Of a DNA stretch of 9,993 bases, positions 1 to 6,028 are shown one piece after another. The translations under genes and the position numbers were made by a program. The number at the start of each line of letters is the position of its first letter. Position 1 is the stretch's first letter. Below the pieces are notes generated by a model. The model searched no databases, was not told the DNA's origin, and saw nothing but the letters and a program-made list of their open reading frames with translations. Source of the stretch: Promethearchaeota archaeon (GTDB lineage Archaea > Asgardarchaeota > Lokiarchaeia > Sigynarchaeales > SOKP01); assembly GCA_019057735.1 (NCBI GenBank), contig JAHLWV010000072.1:1-9993 (forward strand), given 5' to 3'.

Positions 1-1154
1 ATTCCCGTCATAATGGCAGTATATTCAATTAAAGAAGTCGTGTCTCCTAACGATACTCCAACTTTGATTAGTTTTAATAAATCGATAAACTTGTAACTAG
101 CATCCATCGACTCCAATTCGAAACCAATCATACCGCCAAAATCCGTCATTTGCTTTTTAGCGACTTCGTGTCCCAAATCTGATTTTAATCCTGGGTAAAC
201 AATATTTGTTACTTTTGGATGTTTATTCAAGAATTCTGCTATTTTTATTGCACTTGAACTATGTCTTTTCATTCGCAAACTAAGTGTTCTACATCCACGT
301 AAAATGAGCCACGCGTTAAACGGACTTAAAACGGCTCCTTGGGTCTCTAACCAGAAATATCGAATATTTTGTAATATATTTTTAGGGCCAATTATTGCCC
401 CACCAAGACAATCACCGTGGCCATTAATGTATTTAGTTAAACTTTCAATTACTAAATCAGCACCTAATTCTATTGGTTTTTGTAAAGCGGGACTTGCGAA
501 TGTGTTATCCACAATACATTTTCCACCTATTTCGTGAATAAGTTCAGCGCATTTCTGAATATCTATTACATCAATAGTGGGGTTTGCCGGTGTTTCAACA
601 AATACAAACTTAGTATCTTCATCTAGAGCCTTTTTGATAGCGTTTAAATCCCGCATATCAATTATTCTCGGTTCGTATCCCATTTGTGGGTATACATTTG
701 TAAAAAGGCGATATGTTCCAGTATATTGGTTTTTATGCATAATAAAGTTTGGAATATGATCTGGTTTACTTTGAGGGAAATATTTGGATAAATTTTTCGG
801 TTTGACTCTCTTAATCCGTTTTTGGAGGACGCTCGAACAAGCAAGATGAACTGCTGCCATCCCAGAAGCAACAGATATAGCATCTTCTCCTCCATGCAAT
901 GTCGCGAGCTTCTTATCTAAAGCAAACAATGTAGGATTTTCTGTTCTTGAATAAAAGTAATGGTGTTTTAAAAGCTCCGTTAAAGAGGAGTATACGTATG
1001 ATTTAGTAGCATATAAGGGCACGCGTAAACTATGAGTAGTACTAGGGTATGGATCTTCTCCAGCTCTAATTAGTTGTGAATCGAATTCTAGCTCATCCCA
1101 CTTTTCTCTTAATTCTTTATTAATTTGATCTTGTGGTTTTTTTTCTGCCATCAT
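1..1154 (-). CDS. PLP-dependent methionine gamma-lyase / cystathionine gamma-synthase family enzyme (3' end cut by window edge)
   Basis: The visible 384 residues belong to the Cys/Met-metabolism PLP enzymes (fold type I, gamma family), cytosolic enzymes that cleave or exchange the gamma-substituent of methionine, homocysteine or cystathionine. Landmarks are YSRTENPT (68-75), SGMAA (98-102), YTGTYRL (144-150), VDNTFASP (215-222) with the PLP-binding Asp216, and SLTKYINGHGDCLGG (238-252) with Lys241 as the Schiff-base lysine. SLGDTTSLIEY (369-379) is closest to methionine gamma-lyases. The Cys that classical methionine gamma-lyases carry after YG is Gly146 here, so lyase, gamma-synthase and sulfhydrylase activities all remain possible. 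About 20-25 extra residues lie near 110-138. Roughly 40-50 C-terminal residues are missing off the left edge. Two ATGs occur in tandem: 1154 overlaps the TAA of the upstream methyltransferase gene, while 1151 sits better behind the GGAGG site. It is translationally coupled to that gene. Family confident, exact reaction not. Confidence 0.9.
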   Translation of the reverse strand, partial: MMAEKKPQDQINKELREKWDELEFDSQLIRAGEDPYPSTTHSLRVPLYATKSYVYSSLTELLKHHYFYSRTENPTLFALDKKLATLHGGEDAISVASGMAAVHLACSSVLQKRIKRVKPKNLSKYFPQSKPDHIPNFIMHKNQYTGTYRLFTNVYPQMGYEPRIIDMRDLNAIKKALDEDTKFVFVETPANPTIDVIDIQKCAELIHEIGGKCIVDNTFASPALQKPIELGADLVIESLTKYINGHGDCLGGAIIGPKNILQNIRYFWLETQGAVLSPFNAWLILRGCRTLSLRMKRHSSSAIKIAEFLNKHPKVTNIVYPGLKSDLGHEVAKKQMTDFGGMIGFELESMDASYKFIDLLKLIKVGVSLGDTTSLIEYTAIMTG

Positions 1155-2665
1155 TATCCCTCCAGACCAATAATTTCTTGAGGATCGTCAGATTCATCTA
1201 ACCCTTCGGCTTTTCGAAATTCATCCATAGTGCGGGATGCTATAATTTTTAAGTACTCTTTTAGTTCTTTATCAACTTCTGGAGCAATTCCGGGACCCAC
1301 TTGGTTTTCAAGTATCAAATTAACTTTTTCTTTAGCTCTCACGATGATGTTTTTTGATCCGTTCCTTCTCCACACCCCTCTTTTATCTCTATCTGAGCTA
1401 AATTTTGGGACAAATATTTCTTTTCTAGTGTTTTTTGATGTGTGCTTTAACATCATATAATTCTTCCCCTCAGTTGCCACCCTTTTAATTTCATTTATAG
1501 CAAGTGTTTCCTCGTTAAATCTAATTCCTTTCATCCCATGATTAATCATATCAATTAATTCATCATCAATAACGAGTAATTCTAACGCTTCCGCTAACGA
1601 GGATTCGTAGGTCCCTGCACACGTAATGTAATTAATTCCTGCTTGTATAGCGAAGAAGAGCGTCATAAATCTCTCAAATCCGTTTTGAATATCGAAACAT
1701 TTTGATTCTGTAACGGCCCCCGGACCTCTAGACGGAATATTATAGAAGCGAGCTAACTGAGCTGTAGCTGCAGTGATTAAGCCCGTTTCTATTGATCCCC
1801 AAGCAACATTCCCACTAGGAGGGTCCATAGGGCAATTCATTGTCGAATAAAAGACAGGCGTTCCAGGATTAATAAGTTCAGTAAGAACAATTGAAGATAA
1901 GACTTCCATATTTGTTTGTATTAACAATCCCGCTAAAGTAACTGGTGCAGTCGCTCCAGCACTAGCCGCAGACGCAATAATAATTGGTTGCTTGTAATTT
2001 GCAAAAACGAATAATCCGTTTAACATAATTTTAGTAAGCATTAGAGGGCTTGTTGGGTTAAAAAACCCAATTAACCTTGGTCTTTTTTTTAGTTCATCTT
2101 CACCGCCAGCGATAATTGAAGTCATAACCATCATATCCTTACTTGCAACCCTCCCATAACACCCTAATCCAAAGGGTTTGAAACTATTCTCTGCCCAAGC
2201 GCGTATACTGTGATAATGAGTTTCCGTATAGGGCACATCGTTCGGCCACACATCTAAGTGCGAACATACGATGTTTTTTAGACTATCGACGATCCGAATT
2301 TGACTTATAGTATCTTCAAGCAACGATTTTCGCACTCCATTTTTTTTCTCTGGGTCGTACATTTTGATGGGTGTACCAACGGTAGCAAATTTAGTACTAG
2401 AAGTATTTACATCAAACTTAAACGAACCATCCGGACCCCATAGACTGAAAGAATCGGGTACAATTTTAATAGTTTCTTTTACAAAGCTTTCAGGAAATCT
2501 TACAAATTTACTATTTTTATCAAATTCTGCTCCATTTTCAATTAAAAGATTCCTAGCTTCGATAGACTCTATTCTAACGCCAATAGTTTCTAATAATTCT
2601 ATAGTATTTTGATGTATAAGTTCAATTTCATCCTTCGTTAAAACTTCAATTTGATTCATTCTCAT
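1154..2665 (-). CDS. MttB-superfamily corrinoid-dependent methyltransferase, non-pyrrolysine type (copy 1)
   Basis: This 503-residue protein is of the trimethylamine methyltransferase (MttB) superfamily. Such enzymes move a methyl group from a methylated amine or betaine onto the cobalt of a partner corrinoid protein. Diagnostic stretches are KKNGVRKSLLEDT (107-119), FFNPTSPL (201-208), APVTLAGLL (240-248), SGNVAWGSIETG (284-295) and TESKCFDIQNGFERF (319-333), followed by the family's C-terminal W-x-x-x-G-S helix. The frame is open throughout with no in-frame TAG, so it lacks the pyrrolysine of the archaeal trimethylamine enzyme (about residue 330 there). It therefore belongs with MtgB-like members, whose known substrates include glycine betaine, proline betaine and carnitine. 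It is gap-free with copy 2 over residues 1-360. The start at 2665 fits a promoter 25 bases upstream; Met3 (2659) is an alternative. It heads an operon with the PLP enzyme. Substrate unknown. Confidence 0.93.
   Translation of the reverse strand: MRMNQIEVLTKDEIELIHQNTIELLETIGVRIESIEARNLLIENGAEFDKNSKFVRFPESFVKETIKIVPDSFSLWGPDGSFKFDVNTSSTKFATVGTPIKMYDPEKKNGVRKSLLEDTISQIRIVDSLKNIVCSHLDVWPNDVPYTETHYHSIRAWAENSFKPFGLGCYGRVASKDMMVMTSIIAGGEDELKKRPRLIGFFNPTSPLMLTKIMLNGLFVFANYKQPIIIASAASAGATAPVTLAGLLIQTNMEVLSSIVLTELINPGTPVFYSTMNCPMDPPSGNVAWGSIETGLITAATAQLARFYNIPSRGPGAVTESKCFDIQNGFERFMTLFFAIQAGINYITCAGTYESSLAEALELLVIDDELIDMINHGMKGIRFNEETLAINEIKRVATEGKNYMMLKHTSKNTRKEIFVPKFSSDRDKRGVWRRNGSKNIIVRAKEKVNLILENQVGPGIAPEVDKELKEYLKIIASRTMDEFRKAEGLDESDDPQEIIGLEG
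1158..1163 (-). promoter_or_regulatory. Shine-Dalgarno site of the PLP enzyme gene, inside the mttB stop region
   Basis: GGAGGG on the minus strand lies in the last codons of the upstream methyltransferase gene. It is only 3 bases from the first ATG (1154) but 6 from the second (1151), so the second ATG is the better-spaced start. The stop TAA (1156-1154) shares its last base with the first ATG, an arrangement that favours translational coupling of the two proteins. Confidence 0.75.
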
Positions 2666-2687
2666 TGTAATTTCAAACCAGATAAGA

Positions 2688-2703
2688 TATTTAAATTCTC
2701 TTT
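2688..2703 (-). promoter_or_regulatory. BRE/TATA promoter of the mttB copy 1 operon
   Basis: Read on the minus strand, a purine-rich AAAGAGAA (BRE-like, 2703-2696) runs straight into TTTAAATA (2695-2688). The TATA centre is about 26 bases from the ATG at 2665, so transcription should begin at or next to the start codon. This agrees with the lack of a Shine-Dalgarno sequence before that ATG and implies a leaderless mRNA. Confidence 0.6.
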
Positions 2704-2824
2704 TAACAAGATATTATTTCATTATTTTAGTTCTAGAAACCATTAATTAATCTACTTTTTGAAAAACCTTTTTTTTCATAAAGGTTAGTAATAACTAATA
2801 ACTTTATTTTAAATTCTATTATTC

Positions 2825-2830
2825 AGAGGA
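2825..2830 (+). promoter_or_regulatory. Shine-Dalgarno site of the corrinoid protein gene
   Basis: AGAGGA, with its GAGG core 7 bases before the ATG at 2837, fixes the start of the corrinoid protein. It implies a leadered mRNA on this side, unlike the probably leaderless transcript of the divergent gene. Confidence 0.65.
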
Positions 2831-2836
2831 ATCAAA

Positions 2837-3478
2837 ATGTCATTAAAAGAGCAAATAAAAGAACTTGTTGAAGAATGGGATGAAGACGGTTTAAAAAAAC
2901 TATGCCGTTCAGTATTGGATAACCAAGAAGCGTCTGCAGAAGTAATCTTGGAAATCATCGGTAATCTCATGAAATTTATAGGTTCTCAATTTGAAAATGA
3001 AGATATTTTTCTACCTGACTTAATTGGTGCTGCGGGAGTGGTTAAAACTGTAATCGACGACGTATTAGACCCTGCAATTAGAGCTTCTGGTAGTGAAAAG
3101 AAAACCCTCGGAAAAATCGTTATTGGAACCGTTGAAAGCGATGTACATAGTATCGGGAAGGATTTAGTATCGTCTTTTCTGTTTTCTAATGGGTTTGATG
3201 TCTATAATTTAGGAGTAGAGGTTACTGCGGACGAATTTATTAATAAAGCAGAAGAAGTTGGCGCCAAAATTATAGGAATGTCTTCGTTGTTAACGATGTC
3301 TATGGATTTTCAACGACAAGTTATAGAAGAATTGAAAAAGAGGGGTTTGAGGGCGAAATATAAGGTTATCGTTGGCGGTGCTCCTACAACAGAAGAATGG
3401 TCTGAGCAAATTGGAGCCGATGGTTGGGCAGACGATGCTATTGAAACGGTAAACTTAGTAAAGAAATTAATTGAATAG
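2837..3478 (+). CDS. Methyltransferase cognate corrinoid protein (MtgC/MttC type)
   Basis: This 213-residue cytosolic cobalamin-binding protein accepts a methyl group from an MttB-type enzyme and hands it to a second methyltransferase. Residues 1-85 form the helical B12-binding cap typical of MtaC/MtbC/MttC and of methionine synthase. Residues 90-213 form the Rossmann B12 domain. The cobalt-ligand motif DxHxxG is DVHSIG (102-107), with His104 as the lower axial ligand. SSLLTMSM (149-156) and VIVGGAP (177-183) are the usual dimethylbenzimidazole-tail binding elements, and GTVESD before the His motif is also typical. Length is normal for the family. It is the only corrinoid protein between two divergent mttB genes, 30 bases upstream of copy 2, so it probably serves both. 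It ends with TAG; read-through would add only a few residues before TAA. Confidence 0.95.
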   Translation: MSLKEQIKELVEEWDEDGLKKLCRSVLDNQEASAEVILEIIGNLMKFIGSQFENEDIFLPDLIGAAGVVKTVIDDVLDPAIRASGSEKKTLGKIVIGTVESDVHSIGKDLVSSFLFSNGFDVYNLGVEVTADEFINKAEEVGAKIIGMSSLLTMSMDFQRQVIEELKKRGLRAKYKVIVGGAPTTEEWSEQIGADGWADDAIETVNLVKKLIE

Positions 3479-3508
3479 ATAAAAATAAGAGTGTAAGTCT
3501 GATTAACT

Positions 3509-5032
3509 ATGAAAATGGAAAAATTGAAAGTATTATCTACAGACGAAATTGAATTAATTCATTTCGCTTCAATGGAATTGTTATCAACCGTCGGTATTAA
3601 GATTGATGATCAAGATGTTAGGGAGTTACTTCAAGAAAAAGGCGCTGTTATTAATGATAATACTAAATTTGTAAAATTTCCTGAAAATTTTATTGAAGAG
3701 CAGTTGAAAAAAGTCCCCAGTTCTTTTAAATTACACGGACCTGATGGCTCTTTTAATTTTGAAGTAAATACGCACGATACCATTTTTGCAACTATAGGAA
3801 CTCCCGTTAAAATATACGATTCAGAGAAAAAAAATGGAGTGCGAAAATCGTTGCTTGAAGATACAATTAAACAGATACGAGTTGTAGACAGTCTGGAAAA
3901 CATTGTATGTTCGCACTTAGACGTGTGGCCGGGAGATATACAATATACGACAATCCACGCTCGTTGTATCTACGAATGGGCTAAAAATACTAAAAAGCCT
4001 TACGGCCTAGGCGTTTATGGGAGGCTTGCAAGTACAGATATGATAAACATGGTCTCTATAGTTGTAGGAGGAAATAATGAATTAATTAACAGACCTCGCC
4101 TTGTTGGGTTTTTTAACCCTACTAGCCCGCTTCATTTGCCCCAAATTATGACAAATGGATTACAAATATTTGCAAAATACAAGCAGCCAACAATAATTGC
4201 GCCTGAAGCTCTTGCTGGGTCCTCAGCACCCGTTACTTTAGCAGGATTATTAGCCCAAACCAACGCTGAAATTCTTGGTGGAACTATTCTTGCTCAAATC
4301 TTTAACCCGGGAGCTCCAATTTTTTATGGAACCGTATCTCACATAACTGATATGCGATCTGGGAACTCAGCAATCGGGAGTATTGAAACTGGACTTATCA
4401 CTGCGGGAATTGCACAACTTGCGCGATTTTACAACATTCCTTCAAGGGGTCCTGGTTTGGTAACCGATTCTAAATGTTTCGACCTGCAAAACGGTTTTGA
4501 ACGATTTCAAACGCTTTTACTTGCAGCACAGGCGGGAATAAATTACATAACCTGCGCTGGGACTTACGAAGCTACTTTAGTCGAAGCTTTGGAGCTCCTT
4601 GTAATTGATGACGAGTTAGCTGGCATGGTAAAAAGAGCAACTGAGGGTATTATTGTAAACGAAGATACAATAGGGTTAGAAACTATTAAGAAAATAGCTT
4701 TGAATGAAAAGCCCGGTGCTACTTTCTTGGCTGAAAAACACACGCGTAAACATATGAAACAAGAATTATATATGCCAATTCATAAACTTATTAATAGGAA
4801 TAGAAGAAGTACTTGGCGAAAGAAGGGTTCAAAAGATATTATGGAGTCAGCTCGCGAAAAAGTCGAGGAGATATTGCGGGATTATACCCCTCCTGAACTT
4901 TCTCAAGATATCGATTCTGAACTACAAAAGTATATTAAAAAAGTAGAAGAAAGAACGATCTACGATTACATGAAAGCCGAAGGGATGACATCGGGGCATG
5001 TTTCTTTACCAGGTACGGATATATCAATTTAG
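3509..5032 (+). CDS. MttB-superfamily corrinoid-dependent methyltransferase, non-pyrrolysine type (copy 2)
   Basis: This 507-residue enzyme is a paralogue of copy 1 and the direct operon partner of the corrinoid protein. The same TIM-barrel landmarks occur at the same positions: KKNGVRKSLLEDT (107-119), FFNPTSPL (201-208), APVTLAGLL (240-248), GSIETG (290-295) and TDSKCFDLQNGFERF (319-333). Counted by hand, 42 of 50 residues match copy 1 in each of 91-140 and 301-350, but only 9 of 20 in 141-160 and in 271-290. This suggests a shared fold and corrinoid interface with different substrate pockets. No in-frame TAG occurs, so it is a non-pyrrolysine, betaine-type member; the gene itself ends in TAG. 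No clear Shine-Dalgarno precedes the ATG at 3509, and Met3 (3515) is an alternative. It probably methylates the corrinoid protein encoded just before it. Substrate unknown. Confidence 0.94.
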   Translation: MKMEKLKVLSTDEIELIHFASMELLSTVGIKIDDQDVRELLQEKGAVINDNTKFVKFPENFIEEQLKKVPSSFKLHGPDGSFNFEVNTHDTIFATIGTPVKIYDSEKKNGVRKSLLEDTIKQIRVVDSLENIVCSHLDVWPGDIQYTTIHARCIYEWAKNTKKPYGLGVYGRLASTDMINMVSIVVGGNNELINRPRLVGFFNPTSPLHLPQIMTNGLQIFAKYKQPTIIAPEALAGSSAPVTLAGLLAQTNAEILGGTILAQIFNPGAPIFYGTVSHITDMRSGNSAIGSIETGLITAGIAQLARFYNIPSRGPGLVTDSKCFDLQNGFERFQTLLLAAQAGINYITCAGTYEATLVEALELLVIDDELAGMVKRATEGIIVNEDTIGLETIKKIALNEKPGATFLAEKHTRKHMKQELYMPIHKLINRNRRSTWRKKGSKDIMESAREKVEEILRDYTPPELSQDIDSELQKYIKKVEERTIYDYMKAEGMTSGHVSLPGTDISI

Positions 5033-5050
5033 GAAAGGTAAATTAAAAAT

Positions 5051-5770
5051 TCATAACTTTTTATTTGATTTTCTTTTTATATATTTTTTAACTAAGTCTA
5101 GTAAATTTATTTTCAACATAGCATATAAGAAGATTACCATAACATATAATGAGATTACGCTTAGAATCCAACTTTCTCCTCCCAATAAACTGCAAATATT
5201 TAAGAAGTTATAAGAGAAAATTAACATCAATCCTAACTTTCCAAGCCAACACCAAATTATCGTCTTTTTCAAAGAATATTTTATTAATCCAAGGGGAATT
5301 GTAATAAGATCGTCCGATATAGGAGTTAAAGCGGCAAAAAATATAGCAAAAGGGGCAATTCTTGGATGTTCTACTAAGAACTGTTGATAATTCTTTACTT
5401 TTTTTCTCTGCTCTTCAGAAATGAACTCTGAAACGCCTCTACCAACAAAATAACCCACCAATTCGCCAAATAAACAACCTAAACTTGCTACTAAAGCGAC
5501 GACCATAGGGATGATCAAATTTAATTGTAAAAATGGGAGAGAGCTAAAACAAACTACAAATGTGTATGGTGTAGGAATAGGTAATAGATTTCCTATTAAA
5601 CAAACAAGAAAGGTTATTAGAAGCCCCGATGCTAGATTTTGAAATGGAGGATACTTGGAAAGGTTTTCTATAGCTTCTCTATGAGCTTCATTTAATAGGA
5701 AATCAATTGAAATAATCGTAAGCACTATTAACAGAATTATAAAGACGTAATCTATTCGTTTTAACTTCAT
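5051..5770 (-). CDS. VTT/DedA-like (SNARE-associated type) integral membrane protein
   Basis: This 239-residue polytopic membrane protein resembles the VTT domain family (DedA, YqaA, TMEM41/VMP1), implicated in lipid scrambling and membrane homeostasis. Hydrophobic segments lie near 8-25, 48-62, 68-100, 138-162, 170-192 and 201-220. Family-like features are the proline-containing re-entrant segment LLPIPTPYT (62-70), the Gly-rich GCLFGELVGYFVGRG (98-112), and the second re-entrant motif TPISDDLITIPLG (149-161) followed by a basic KYSLKK. The C-terminus is Lys/Arg-rich and probably cytosolic. It converges on mttB copy 2, with 18 bases between the stop codons, and is not part of that operon. 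No Shine-Dalgarno precedes the ATG at 5770. An AT-rich TATA-like stretch near 5800 could drive it, or it may follow the small gene 72 bases upstream. The family is likely, the transported lipid or ion unknown. Confidence 0.75.
   Translation of the reverse strand: MKLKRIDYVFIILLIVLTIISIDFLLNEAHREAIENLSKYPPFQNLASGLLITFLVCLIGNLLPIPTPYTFVVCFSSLPFLQLNLIIPMVVALVASLGCLFGELVGYFVGRGVSEFISEEQRKKVKNYQQFLVEHPRIAPFAIFFAALTPISDDLITIPLGLIKYSLKKTIIWCWLGKLGLMLIFSYNFLNICSLLGGESWILSVISLYVMVIFLYAMLKINLLDLVKKYIKRKSNKKL
5056..5088 (+). terminator. T-rich terminator candidate after mttB copy 2
   Basis: Starting about 24 bases after the stop codon, several closely spaced T runs (4 to 6 Ts each) occur on the plus strand. 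These match intrinsic archaeal termination, which needs T stretches but little or no hairpin. They overlap the 3' end of the convergent membrane protein gene, so part of the bias may be coding. Confidence 0.4.
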
Positions 5771-5842
5771 TTAATTAATACTTCATGATGTTATTATGTA
5801 AAATAAAAAGAAGTTCATTAAATAGTTGATCGTTTAGAAACA

Positions 5843-5995
5843 TTAAGGGCTTGAAAGTATCACTATAATAACGCTCACTAAAATACTACCAAGAAATAGC
5901 GATATTAGCGCAAAAGCTAACCACACCTGTTTATTCTGCTTTTTTCGTATGTACTTCTTTCTTTTTTGGTTCTGTCTTGATTTTAATGAGCTCAT
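5843..5995 (-). CDS. Small basic single-span membrane protein, 50 aa
   Basis: A complete short frame runs from ATG at 5995 to TAA at 5843. The first 23 residues are polar and strongly basic, with runs such as QKRKKYIRKKQNK (10-22). One hydrophobic helix follows (about 24-47, starting VWLAFALISLF), and the protein ends in SSP three residues later. By the positive-inside rule the N-terminus should be cytosolic, giving a tail-anchored or N-in topology. The size and topology recall Sec61-beta, but I see no Sec61-beta signature and do not assign it. It starts 33 bases after the stop of the gelsolin-like gene on the same strand, so the two may be co-transcribed. No clear Shine-Dalgarno is present. 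The sharp change from a basic to a hydrophobic composition supports a real protein; I do not recognise the family. Confidence 0.6.
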   Translation of the reverse strand: MSSLKSRQNQKRKKYIRKKQNKQVWLAFALISLFLGSILVSVIIVILSSP

Positions 5996-6028
5996 TTTAT
6001 TAATTATTTTCTTTAAGTGGCTTTTTTT

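Larger units (their letters stand above)
2666..2836. promoter_or_regulatory. Divergent regulatory region between mttB copy 1 and the corrinoid protein gene
   Basis: These 171 AT-rich bases hold no gene and must contain both divergent promoters. Symmetrical elements are TTCTAGAA (2731-2738), the 10-base palindrome ATTAATTAAT (2742-2751), and the inverted repeat AACCTTT / AAAGGTT (2765-2771 and 2780-2786, 8-base spacer). There is also TTAGT / ACTAA (2785-2789 and 2794-2798) and a tandem repeat of TAATAAC (2789-2795, 2796-2802). The AACCTTT/AAAGGTT pair is the only one with G and C in its arms and is the best operator candidate. Palindromes arise easily by chance in such AT-rich DNA. The rightward TATA box is unclear: ATTTTAAAT near 2806-2814 would give a leader of only a few bases. 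Confidence 0.45.

Noticed and set aside
304..759. Plus-strand open frames opposite the PLP enzyme
   Set aside because: They are antisense to a well-supported gene and show no recognisable protein features.
662..895. Minus-strand open frame of 77 codons
   Set aside because: It lies inside the PLP enzyme gene in another frame; the gene's own frame has clear family motifs on both sides.
3476..3511. TAG stop of the corrinoid protein as a possible pyrrolysine codon leading into mttB copy 2
   Set aside because: Read-through reaches TAA after only a few codons and would not join the next frame. Both MttB frames are open without internal TAG, so no pyrrolysine use is supported.
4998..5213. Plus-strand frame across the end of mttB copy 2
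   Set aside because: It overlaps the ends of two well-supported convergent genes, has no ribosome site, and its low-complexity composition reflects AT-rich DNA.
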